From Pseudomonas californiensis (GTDB lineage Bacteria; Pseudomonadota; Gammaproteobacteria; Pseudomonadales; Pseudomonadaceae), in contig NZ_JAGTPK010000010.1 in the NCBI RefSeq assembly GCF_021147775.1, positions 62,001-126,000 on the forward strand: a stretch of 64,000 nucleotides of DNA, read 5' to 3'. Positions 58,301-64,000 of this stretch are shown here, piece by piece. The notes below the pieces were generated by a model that searched no databases, was not told the DNA's origin, and saw only the letters and a list, made by a program, of their open reading frames with translations. The stretch's first letter is position 1. Every line of letters starts with the position of its first letter. The position numbers and the translations under genes were made by a program.

Positions 58301-59949
58301 TCTTTGTTGTTTTCATTGGGCAGGCCAGTCGTTAACGAAAACGATGGAAGAGCACACAAATACTGAACTTTCTTCCCTGGAATAATGTCAGAATACTCCG
58401 GGTCTACACGCACAAGCTTTTTGTTATCATTTACCGCGTCTTCTAGGTCGCGATAAGCCTGGATAACTTTTTCAGTGAGATCATCTATCAGGAATACAGG
58501 TACATCAGCCTCAGTTGATAGTGTCTCGGTCCAACTGACGGTCTCCAGCTCTACTATGAAATCTGAGCCACGTGGCACCATAAGCGTTACTTCGCTTGCG
58601 ACGGCCTCGGTGCATGCCAAGTGCCCAGAATGAGGATCCTTTTTACCCACGCTCACGCACGGCCAATGCTGGGCATCCACAAACGCGCAAAACGCCATAA
58701 CCCACTGTGCCTTGTTTTGCGGGGCGGAACCGTCTTGTGCAGGGGTAAATCGCGCGGCATACAGAAGTTCGGAGCTGCCTGGACTCCGAACTGTTATTAC
58801 CAGTTCGGTCTGATTGGTTTTAAAAAGTGCTGCAATTGGAACAGCCGTTGAGACCCAGTTATCCATGCTCGGCTCGGTGGTGAATACCCGCAACGCGTCG
58901 CCGGTACCCCAAAGCGTAGCGGTTTGAGCGTTGGCAGGAATAACATCGCTTCCCGGCATTGCAGAATCACCCAAACGCATAAACGGAGCCAGAGCGGAGC
59001 TCTTCAACTGGCACGCCCAATCGCTCAACCAACTGCCATTCTTCACACTGGGCGAAGTGTTAGCGTTGAATGTTAAGACGGGTACTATATCTCGTGGCGA
59101 AAACGCATCCACCACGTGAGCCTCGATGGTCTGATCAGGAGACAGTTTTTGTGTTCCATCTACAATTCCCAAGCGCACCCAGTCCGACAATGTCAATGTG
59201 ACGCACAGATCCGAATCCTGTGGGATCCATAGCGCATTGCCGGTAGACGATGGCGTTACAGTGCTGCCGTCCCGCGAACACTTCGCCCCGGCGCGCAACA
59301 ATTGGCTACCCTTGTTGAGTGCTACGCAGAGATCCTCTCCCCATTGCTGAAATGTCGAACGGCCTTCTTTTACAGAGAAAAAATGATTTTCATATAAAGC
59401 TTGCGTATTGATATCCCGTACTTGAACACACAATCGCGTGCCCTCTGCAAGATCGTCCCCGGTCATTGCCAGTGCTTGAACTTGATTGGTACAAAATGGT
59501 GCGTTTGTAAATGCGCGGTTTCGACAGCTAAAGTGCCAAAATCGAAATGGCAACGCCGAGCCATCGTCACGAAATTCGTTGTTCCGATCAAAGTTCCCCA
59601 CCTTCATTTGCCTGTTCCCCCAATAAAATGCATGGGCGAAGGCTTTGGGCCATTTTGATTGGTGGCAGTTTTCTTCACTGGCTGTGAAACTGACCTGCTC
59701 CATTATTTTTCCGTCGCTCTGACGTATCAGCCAGGCGGTGAGCGTTTCCCCCACTGCAAGGTCGCGCCCGGCCCTTATCTCGCAAGGACTTGTCCAGCCG
59801 TTTTCCGGGCTACCACAGAACACGCGGTCAAAACCGTCCATGTCCGGCAGTGTGTCGTCGGGATCGGTGGTCAGCACGTATCCCATGTCGTTGTAGTTGA
59901 TCACCCCGGTGTTCGGGGTGGCAGTAGATGCGGCCGCTGGAGTGGGCAT
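52354..59949 (-). CDS. Giant RHS/YD-repeat toxin-like protein
   Basis: A 2531-residue protein with no signal peptide. Residues about 40-620 hold four to five repeated modules of ~105 residues (see findings). RHS-type sequence starts near 650 (DVSGQSETGVDAQTGLFHAH); YD repeats such as DYDDIGRVTKVHTADGS and YDGHGRLAAQHD run to about 2150, and the RHS core (FGESSNALSDSLSGYNNQRK, GARTYNPILRCFQQPD) ends in DPSG at 2235-2238. RHS shells often cleave there and enclose the C-terminal toxin. The 293-residue tail has hydrophobic segments (TVFAVTGVLLSIPTGGASFA) and then an unrecognised domain. Start: ATG 59949 with AGGGAG upstream. GC is visibly lower than in its neighbours, lowest near 56.1-56.9 kb, which suggests acquisition. 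No immunity gene follows. No SpvB/TcB domain was seen. Confidence 0.85.
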   Translation of the reverse strand: MPTPAAASTATPNTGVINYNDMGYVLTTDPDDTLPDMDGFDRVFCGSPENGWTSPCEIRAGRDLAVGETLTAWLIRQSDGKIMEQVSFTASEENCHQSKWPKAFAHAFYWGNRQMKVGNFDRNNEFRDDGSALPFRFWHFSCRNRAFTNAPFCTNQVQALAMTGDDLAEGTRLCVQVRDINTQALYENHFFSVKEGRSTFQQWGEDLCVALNKGSQLLRAGAKCSRDGSTVTPSSTGNALWIPQDSDLCVTLTLSDWVRLGIVDGTQKLSPDQTIEAHVVDAFSPRDIVPVLTFNANTSPSVKNGSWLSDWACQLKSSALAPFMRLGDSAMPGSDVIPANAQTATLWGTGDALRVFTTEPSMDNWVSTAVPIAALFKTNQTELVITVRSPGSSELLYAARFTPAQDGSAPQNKAQWVMAFCAFVDAQHWPCVSVGKKDPHSGHLACTEAVASEVTLMVPRGSDFIVELETVSWTETLSTEADVPVFLIDDLTEKVIQAYRDLEDAVNDNKKLVRVDPEYSDIIPGKKVQYLCALPSFSLTTGLPNENNKEWVFRLSAEARELNIKIIDCSHRGCNVTSESAVWSIDPKNKPGLNFHFPESVPPGKTIVVGHISRLYGSEFWRLPRAVECISPPLLERYVASSPLCEDYGNTFRSEVFDVSGQSETGVDAQTGLFHAHYPVATLQSLEGNGPICDLTLHYSALRGNEAALGDGWAFRFSSLEIRDRTLTLANGARVAFTDVDWVQLGQGQCLKKAACWVTSNEGYGEFILDYPSGNREYLSIPQGDGLEPDEALRQKIIQLLRQIKDKTKRPPPAPSGWDWLLLAACPPLFALATYLDWNEAVSKWRENVKAVDEAIEYWSRPFTQMLPTKIVSPDAGELNLTWNRLLGQFRLVGVNSGDAKLFAATYTHEKVMMDVWPGTTAAYQVELRLKDYLLESIHRYEPDLPNQAVQEVKCRYSADPTLDRILTCLEEEDGSLEIVEYQAKSMHFPNGQPALPRVTRHTLIPGGRQRNITSYHVYSDNNYLSDFRNQFYSGNNYLSDFSDPFSHAGKLLRDLGFLNPELSRFDLDSFRSDRVGGSRTSELFESMFYWVGSSKHDGRSKILTVFDSSHHNIGEVSLNDDQWVITYSAYQGLGDDGAAPENPDLPKAILTLWNPDEWSLLKQAVELYRSRDIPGFAFMAACLLEAFSLFKKTIARPDICDLLWSRLYSVGLDREKPGSRFLLGAEELQEYMASTCITTSQCFKYNKNNQLEKSVAADGAITVYRYYPVAGAAFSSSKLKGVAGGIDLPDLSCPKVPDYTSPPLLAEFQYQTFGSQVHPLQLTLYGYREKRSGARTSLVASDIVKLDGVILEPDTWTFALADRQEAALIRHERVTEKTRKPKTLNDGCKVFVWSASTEQTTYYKSDNVKLITTLSWEDNPQVKGFLLRTEMQTEKGTEIVSTEIRSRYTRRCVVRRQGREEVRWSYDLMGRTTSEERFAIATGANRASDDAVPSSVERSAYTAGPLGVMTTTTLATGQVIRTLSDGLKREVRRELQVLSGSDSRWCVLDEVEFLGDETALNHARYDYYPGGLRRTQETGERQALIIEPTAWTQTAFLKSDPGKSHTEQVVGVGTRKVLTHALQEEILPDGSVTNIQNYSSMDGLKRPEMTRQYDPAGNLVRLHRGGDDRSLTLDYDDIGRVTKVHTADGSSIHREYFGLSNEVSRLRVDGIELAAQHITSPSVVGDRTVGARKYSYGNRTMTAPSGQVFGTDTSDDGRDTSLTLDGKRLSTLSVNDDKRSASVMTHEVQSKEGSFLLGPLGNIFSRPEFCGNIRYGVSTPRGVRAGWETCSLFGRKLSGRRLDGSVWRVFSDSKDRPLRTRHNAVEMLYSYNSRGLTQAQSTVAPENHSRFTAEYFYDGFGQEIIRRYQANGRHILQIDQSWSDSGLLVGSSLSRDGEVVRSEAFAHDSCDRLASYRCDAQTEKDYPVDSLGRRVKEQLFQWDGLQRLLSCKTLFIDVPAEQQTYSYDANNPTRCVAIETDSGSNSKHSLKWNADGFLTEDSSGNTFGYSPNGQLLHVKNAQGQSVARYIYDGHGRLAAQHDVIAERTYELCYDGDTLCGEIWFDRDGKVIRQTSLNTEQSQQILEPGKCPQVGFLLDSPHSGTLSVWGGSAETSQPVSCFTPFGESSNALSDSLSGYNNQRKDPVTGFYHLGNGARTYNPILRCFQQPDNLSPFGKGGINDYSYCCNPVDYSDPSGHIMLSRWGKDRLISQLEQSLRDARPQPVGRRWRGVALSTVFAVTGVLLSIPTGGASFAFFAAMTVLSTLSLALEIAAVALENSNPKLAKALGIAGLVVGGISIIGSLTKVGEYVAAAGRGLRWISTTAGKVVTRVQTGARGALRFFDNAKRFGFKHAYKLASKTTGRKVGDIAWLSPTEFVEYLGNGEFLAGTGKRAAFAWQHPELRSMMTFTREVYSAVKPHVLRGIDTLIFAFDAQNAYEGSRDMLSNYIGDWIGVSNALEDPKLAVPASGWTSRWHMKEDGIGSVGRMAV
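56812..56895 (-). repeat. 42-nt tandem duplication inside the RHS gene
   Basis: Two adjacent 42-nt units (shared stretch CAGACAAGTAGTTGTTG at 56829 and 56871) encode two 14-residue copies, YSDNNYLSDFRNQF and YSGNNYLSDFSDPF. The reading frame is kept. Confidence 0.85.
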
Positions 59950-60271
59950 TTCCAATACTCCCTGTAAGAAAAAACTATAGAGACGATCGAATTTAATGTT
60001 TTCGAGCGTCTCATTGAGTCTTCAGCTTACGGCCTGTAATACGGGACAGAACCTGTCACTTTTGACAATACTTAGATGTTGTTGCGATTAGCGTCTGCCG
60101 ATTGATTTCGTCTAGCGCTAAACGTGGTTGAAGGTCTGCACTTGCCACCGACGCAACGCTCTATTACGTACGAGAAAGATTCAGTGAACAGGGTGGCGGC
60201 GGTTCCCGTGTGGAGGCATCCATCACGCGAGGAGCACTGCCCCCCTGAACTGCGACTGAAGCACAGTATTC

Positions 60272-60285
60272 GCGGACAAGTCCGC
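60272..60285. repeat. REP-like palindrome
   Basis: GCGGACAAGTCCGC, followed by CCCC, resembles the core of Pseudomonas REP elements (GCGGGCAAGCCCGC type). There is a single copy in this gap. Confidence 0.4.
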
Positions 60286-60561
60286 CCCCACGATTTCCGG
60301 TGTTTGTTGCGCGAGGGCGCGGCGTCACAGGCGGGGCGGGACCTCTGTCAAACAACGTGTAATCCGCTGAAGAGACCTGACTTTTTAGGACCAGCGCCCA
60401 GGTTTTCACACCGTCTGTTCGGGCGGCTTTTCTTGTTTTGCGCACCCAGCGCACCAACAATGCACGTCGTCGCGCACCAACCTCCCCTCCTGGCTCCACA
60501 TCAGTGCACCACTCGGGCGCCATGGTGCTCAAAGGCCCGTTCTAAAGCGATCTTTCAGGCT

Positions 60562-60577
60562 GGGCACAGCCTTTGCT
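60562..60577 (+). promoter_or_regulatory. Sigma-54 (-24/-12) promoter of the urt operon
   Basis: GGCAC-A-GCCT-TTGCT: GG at 60563-60564 and GC at 60575-60576 are 12 nt apart, as sigma-54 promoters require, and the match to TGGCACg-N4-TTGC fails only at the first T. It lies 62 nt before the urtA ATG. Urea uptake is nitrogen-regulated in other bacteria, so NtrC control is expected (inference). TGCACC (60505) and GGTGC (60524) half-sites lie upstream, but their spacing is not canonical. Confidence 0.72.
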
Positions 60578-60638
60578 TGGAAGGCTTCAGAGAGTCGTTC
60601 TGCCCAACCAAAAAAAACAGATCAACGGAGCCAGTCCA

Positions 60639-61904
60639 ATGAAGCGTCGCAGCCTGATCAAAGCCTTCACCCTGTCCGCATCCATAGCCGCCATGGGGCT
60701 GACGTGGACCGTCCAGGCCGCCGAAACCATCAAGGTGGGCATCCTGCATTCGTTGTCAGGGACCATGGCGATCTCCGAAACTTCGCTCAAAGACATGGCC
60801 TTGATGACCATCGATGAGATCAACGCAAAAGGTGGCGTGAACGGCAAGATGCTGGAGCCGGTCGTGGTGGACCCTGCCTCCAACTGGCCTCTGTTTGCGG
60901 AAAAGGGTCGTCAGTTGCTGACTCAGGACAAGGTGGCGGTGGTGTTCGGCTGCTGGACGTCGGTGTCGCGCAAGTCGGTATTGCCTGTCTTCGAAGAGCT
61001 CAATGGCCTGTTGTTCTACCCGGTCCAGTACGAAGGCGAAGAAATGTCGCCTAACGTGTTCTACACCGGTGCAGCGCCTAACCAGCAGGCAATCCCTGCG
61101 GTCGAGTACGTGATGAGCGAAGACGGCGGCGGCGCCAAACGCTTCTTCCTGCTGGGCACCGACTATGTCTACCCACGCACCACCAACAAGATTCTGCGCG
61201 CATTCCTGCACTCCAAAGGCGTGAAGGACAGCGACATCGAAGAGGTTTACACCCCGTTTGGCCACGCCGACTACCAGACCATCGTGGCGAACATCAAGAA
61301 ATTCTCGGCTGGCGGCAAGACGGCGGTGATCTCCACCGTCAACGGCGACTCCAACGTTCCGTTCTACAAGGAACTGGCCAACCAGGGCCTGAAAGCAACC
61401 GATGTACCGGTTGTAGCCTTCTCGGTCGGCGAAGAAGAACTGCGCGGCATCGACACCAAACCGCTGGTAGGTCACCTGGCCGCCTGGAACTACTTCCAGT
61501 CGGTGGAAAACCCGGTCAACAAGAAGTTTGTGGCTGACTGGACAGCCTACGCCAAGAAGAAAAACCTGCCGGGCGCTGACAAGGCCGTAACCAACGACCC
61601 GATGGAAGCCACGTATGTCGGCATCCACATGTGGGCTCAGGCCGTCGAGAAAGCCAAATCCACCGACGTGGACAAGGTGCGGGAAGCCATGGCTGGCCAG
61701 ACCTTCGCCGCGCCATCGGGCTTCACGCTGACCATGGACAAGACCAACCACCACCTGCACAAGCCGGTGATGATCGGTGAAGTCGAGGAAAACGGTCAGT
61801 TCAATGTCGTCTGGCAGACCAAAGAGCCGATCCGTGCCCAGCCATGGAGCCCGTACATCCCTGGCAACGACAAGAAGCCGGATCACCCTGTGAAGAGCAA
61901 CTGA
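60639..61904 (+). CDS. urtA: Urea ABC transporter, substrate-binding protein
   Basis: A 421-residue periplasmic protein with a signal peptide (MKRRSLIKAFTLSASIAAMG, cleavage after VQAA) and the type I periplasmic fold of the amide/urea branch: IKVGILHSLSGTMAISETSL, VAVVFGCWTSVSRKSVLPVF and LFYPVQYEGEEMSPNVFYTG. It delivers urea to UrtBC. ATG 60639 has CGGAG about 9 nt upstream. It follows the sigma-54 promoter and heads the urt operon. Confidence 0.95.
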   Translation: MKRRSLIKAFTLSASIAAMGLTWTVQAAETIKVGILHSLSGTMAISETSLKDMALMTIDEINAKGGVNGKMLEPVVVDPASNWPLFAEKGRQLLTQDKVAVVFGCWTSVSRKSVLPVFEELNGLLFYPVQYEGEEMSPNVFYTGAAPNQQAIPAVEYVMSEDGGGAKRFFLLGTDYVYPRTTNKILRAFLHSKGVKDSDIEEVYTPFGHADYQTIVANIKKFSAGGKTAVISTVNGDSNVPFYKELANQGLKATDVPVVAFSVGEEELRGIDTKPLVGHLAAWNYFQSVENPVNKKFVADWTAYAKKKNLPGADKAVTNDPMEATYVGIHMWAQAVEKAKSTDVDKVREAMAGQTFAAPSGFTLTMDKTNHHLHKPVMIGEVEENGQFNVVWQTKEPIRAQPWSPYIPGNDKKPDHPVKSN

Positions 61905-62042
61905 TACTGATCAGTTCCCGCGCGGCATCCGGGAACTGACCAAGGATCGCTCTGCGTCCTGCAATCAATGGAGTGACGCCGAGCGTCACAGGCTGTGTCC
62001 CCATGCAATGCGTGGGGACCGCCATGAACCAAGGCAATCGAT

Positions 62043-63632
62043 ATGCCCTCTTACCTCTCTCGTTTCATTGTCGCGATCGGCTTGTTGCTGCCGTTTGCAG
62101 CGCAGGCCAGCGATGCAGGCGATTTTGTTGCAGCCAGCTCTTCGCAACAGGCCGAACTGCTCGAAACCTGGGCCGCCAAGCCTGTCCCGGAACGCGTCGA
62201 ACTGCTCGAAGCCCTGCGCGATGGTCGCGTTGCCGCTGACAGCAGCAAGCGAGCCTGGCTTGAAAGCAATGAAAAGTATGTCGCGGTGGACACTGATGCG
62301 CCTGCTGCTGCCGATGCGCCCACCCCTGATGAACCGCGCAAACTGCGCCTGAACAACCGGCTGCGTGGTCTGGTCGAGACCGCGCTGGCCAGTCATCAAT
62401 TGCTCGCGGCCGACGCCAGGCTGCGTCTGGCTGCCGCGCAGCAATTGCAGAAAAGCGCCCGCCCCGCGCAGCTCGAACTGTTGAATCAGCGGGTCGCTGC
62501 CGAAACCGACTCCAGTGTGCATGCCGCCCTGACGCTGGCGCTGGCCAACCTGCAACTGGTCGACAGCAGCCCGACGGTGCGCCTCGCCGCCGTCCGCCTG
62601 CTGGGTGAAACCGGCGATCCGCTGGCGCGCACCCGCCTTGAAACGCTGCTCGCGCCGGGTGTGGAAACGGACGCCTCGGTGCGCATCGCTGCCGAAACCA
62701 GCCTGGTCCAGGTCAACCGCAAGCTGATGATCGGTGAGGTACTGGGTCAGGCATTCAGCGGCATGTCGCTGGGCTCGATCCTGCTGCTGGCCGCGCTGGG
62801 CCTGGCGATCACGTTTGGCCTGCTGGGCGTGATCAATATGGCCCACGGCGAAATGCTGATGTTGGGCGCCTACTCCACCTACGTCGTGCAATTGATGTTT
62901 CAGCGCTACGCGCCCAATGCGCTGGAGTTCTACCCGCTGGTAGCGCTGCCGGTGGCGTTCTTTGTCACTGCCCTGATCGGCATGGCGTTGGAGCGTTCGG
63001 TGATTCGCCACCTGTATGGCCGCCCGCTGGAAACCCTGCTCGCCACCTGGGGCATCAGCCTGATGCTGATTCAGGCCGTGCGCCTGGCCTTCGGTGCTCA
63101 GAACGTCGAGGTCGCCAATCCGGAATGGCTGTCCGGCGGAATTCAAGTACTGCCCAACCTGGTGCTGCCATACAACCGCATCGTGATCATTGCCTTCGCC
63201 CTGTTCGTGGTGCTGCTGACCTGGCTGTTGCTAAACAAGACCCGCCTGGGCCTTAACGTGCGCGCCGTGACCCAGAACCGCAACATGGCCGCCTGCTGCG
63301 GCGTGCCAACCGGGCGCATCGATATGATGGCCTTTGGACTGGGCTCCGGCATTGCCGGGCTGGGCGGTGTGGCCCTCAGCCAGATCGGCAACGTCGGGCC
63401 TGATCTGGGACAGAGCTACATCATCGATTCGTTCCTGGTGGTGGTACTCGGCGGTGTCGGGCAACTGGCAGGCAGTGTGATGGCAGCTTTTGGGCTTGGC
63501 ATCGCGAACAAGATTCTGGAACCGCAGATCGGTGCGGTACTGGGCAAGATCCTCATCCTGGCGCTGATCATTCTGTTTATCCAGAAACGTCCGCAAGGCC
63601 TCTTCGCATTGAAAGGACGGGTGATCGACTGA
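62043..63632 (+). CDS. urtB: Urea ABC transporter, permease UrtB
   Basis: A 529-residue membrane protein: signal-like segment (VAIGLLLPFAAQASDAG), a ~200-residue helical periplasmic extension (rich in LAAAQQLQKSARPAQLELLN-type helices) typical of UrtB, then the LivH-type permease with TM helices from about residue 237 (SILLLAALGLAITFGLLGVI) to the end. It forms the channel with UrtC. Its stop overlaps the urtC start by one base. Confidence 0.94.
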   Translation: MPSYLSRFIVAIGLLLPFAAQASDAGDFVAASSSQQAELLETWAAKPVPERVELLEALRDGRVAADSSKRAWLESNEKYVAVDTDAPAAADAPTPDEPRKLRLNNRLRGLVETALASHQLLAADARLRLAAAQQLQKSARPAQLELLNQRVAAETDSSVHAALTLALANLQLVDSSPTVRLAAVRLLGETGDPLARTRLETLLAPGVETDASVRIAAETSLVQVNRKLMIGEVLGQAFSGMSLGSILLLAALGLAITFGLLGVINMAHGEMLMLGAYSTYVVQLMFQRYAPNALEFYPLVALPVAFFVTALIGMALERSVIRHLYGRPLETLLATWGISLMLIQAVRLAFGAQNVEVANPEWLSGGIQVLPNLVLPYNRIVIIAFALFVVLLTWLLLNKTRLGLNVRAVTQNRNMAACCGVPTGRIDMMAFGLGSGIAGLGGVALSQIGNVGPDLGQSYIIDSFLVVVLGGVGQLAGSVMAAFGLGIANKILEPQIGAVLGKILILALIILFIQKRPQGLFALKGRVID

Positions 63633-64000
63633 TGAGCCAGCCATTGATGGTAACCGCTGCACAAAAGGTCGGCCCCAAAGGCACCCTGACCGTCGGCATT
63701 CTGGTGCTGGCTGTATTGCTGGCAATGCCCCTGTTGTCACTGCTGCCCGCCGATAACAGCCTGCAGGTCTCGGCCTACACCCTGACGCTGGTCGGCAAGA
63801 TTCTCTGTTACGCCATTGTCGCGCTCGCGCTGGACCTGGTCTGGGGTTATGCAGGCCTGTTGTCGCTGGGCCACGGCCTGTTCTTCGCCCTGGGCGGCTA
63901 TGCGATGGGCATGTACCTGATGCGCGAGGCAGCGGGCGATGGCCTGCCTGCTTTCATGACGTTTTTGTCGTGGACCGAGCTGCCATGGTACTGGGCCGGC
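63632..64000 (+). CDS. urtC: Urea ABC transporter, permease UrtC (partial)
   Basis: The first 123 codons of a LivM-type permease, running off the window. It starts MSQPLMVTAAQK and has TM segments LTVGILVLAVLLAMPLLSLL and LCYAIVALALDLVWGYAGLL, then LSLGHGLFFALGGYAMGMYL, a conserved block of UrtC. It pairs with UrtB; the ATPases UrtD and UrtE should follow outside the window. Confidence 0.93.
   Translation, partial: MSQPLMVTAAQKVGPKGTLTVGILVLAVLLAMPLLSLLPADNSLQVSAYTLTLVGKILCYAIVALALDLVWGYAGLLSLGHGLFFALGGYAMGMYLMREAAGDGLPAFMTFLSWTELPWYWAG

Larger units (their letters stand above)
59950..60638. other. Intergenic region between the RHS gene and urtA
   Basis: 689 nt without a convincing gene. 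It holds the RHS promoter side (59950-60120, AT-rich), a REP-like palindrome at 60272, a weak terminator-like stem CCGTC/GGCGG followed by CTTTT (60411-60431), and the sigma-54 promoter for urtA. The frame at 60124-60642 has no recognisable protein and runs through these sites. Confidence 0.55.

Noticed and set aside
52354..59949. A fused TcB-TcC insecticidal toxin
   Set aside because: The total length would fit, but I see no SpvB/TcdB-type N-terminal signature; the N-terminal half is made of other repeated modules.
60124..60642. A 172-codon plus-strand frame before urtA
   Set aside because: It runs through a REP-like palindrome, a terminator-like stem and the sigma-54 promoter, and the product has no recognisable features.
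1..64000. CRISPR arrays, tRNA or rRNA genes, insertion sequences
   Set aside because: I saw no regularly spaced repeats, no cloverleaf-like sequence and no transposase frame anywhere in the window.

Overview
The window is chromosomal DNA of a Pseudomonas, most likely a fluorescent or P. syringae-group species (inference). The block dsbD-aroQ-accB-accC-prmA-DUF3426-dusB-fis-purH-purD-retS-marC family, and the urtABC genes at the right edge, follow the gene order that I recall for P. aeruginosa. Coding density is high, most genes look GC-rich, and I see no transposase, tRNA, rRNA or CRISPR array.

Layout. 1-4.5 kb: end of speA, an orphan and shortened VgrG-like gene, a lipoprotein esterase and a MATE exporter. 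4.7-12.5 kb: an alpha-2-macroglobulin-like lipoprotein and penicillin-binding protein 1C, a known periplasmic defence/repair pair, with a small membrane protein gene between them. 12.5-21.1 kb: a Tad (Flp) pilus locus, with the flp pilin and a stand-alone receiver protein on the minus strand and rcpC/cpaB-rcpA-tadZ-tadA-tadB-tadC-tadD-DUF3613 on the plus strand. 21.2-36.2 kb: conserved housekeeping genes (disulfide reduction, shikimate pathway, acetyl-CoA carboxylase, ribosomal protein methylation, Dus-Fis, purine synthesis) ending with the hybrid kinase RetS and a MarC-family protein.

36.3-60.0 kb differs from the P. aeruginosa order, where I recall the marC-type gene lying next to urtA. It holds (i) a minus-strand operon of six mutually paralogous genes of unknown function, plus a possible 45-aa gene, (ii) a cobalamin corrin-ring cluster (cobG-H-I-J on the minus strand; cobL-cbiD-cobK on the plus strand), (iii) a copper-type set (DUF2946, PCu(A)C chaperone, Met/His-rich DUF2946, PepSY membrane protein), and (iv) one 2531-residue RHS/YD-repeat toxin-like gene. 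60.6-64 kb: urtA, urtB and the start of urtC (urea ABC transporter), preceded by a good match to a sigma-54 promoter.

The strongest candidate for an undescribed system is the six-paralog operon at 36.3-41.0 kb. All members share four conserved blocks; two have a hydrophobic central segment and four are shorter. This looks like a multi-subunit assembly or a set of related secreted proteins, but the sequence alone does not give a function. The RHS gene adds a second unusual feature: a long N-terminal region of about four to five repeated modules of roughly 105 residues that I do not recognise.
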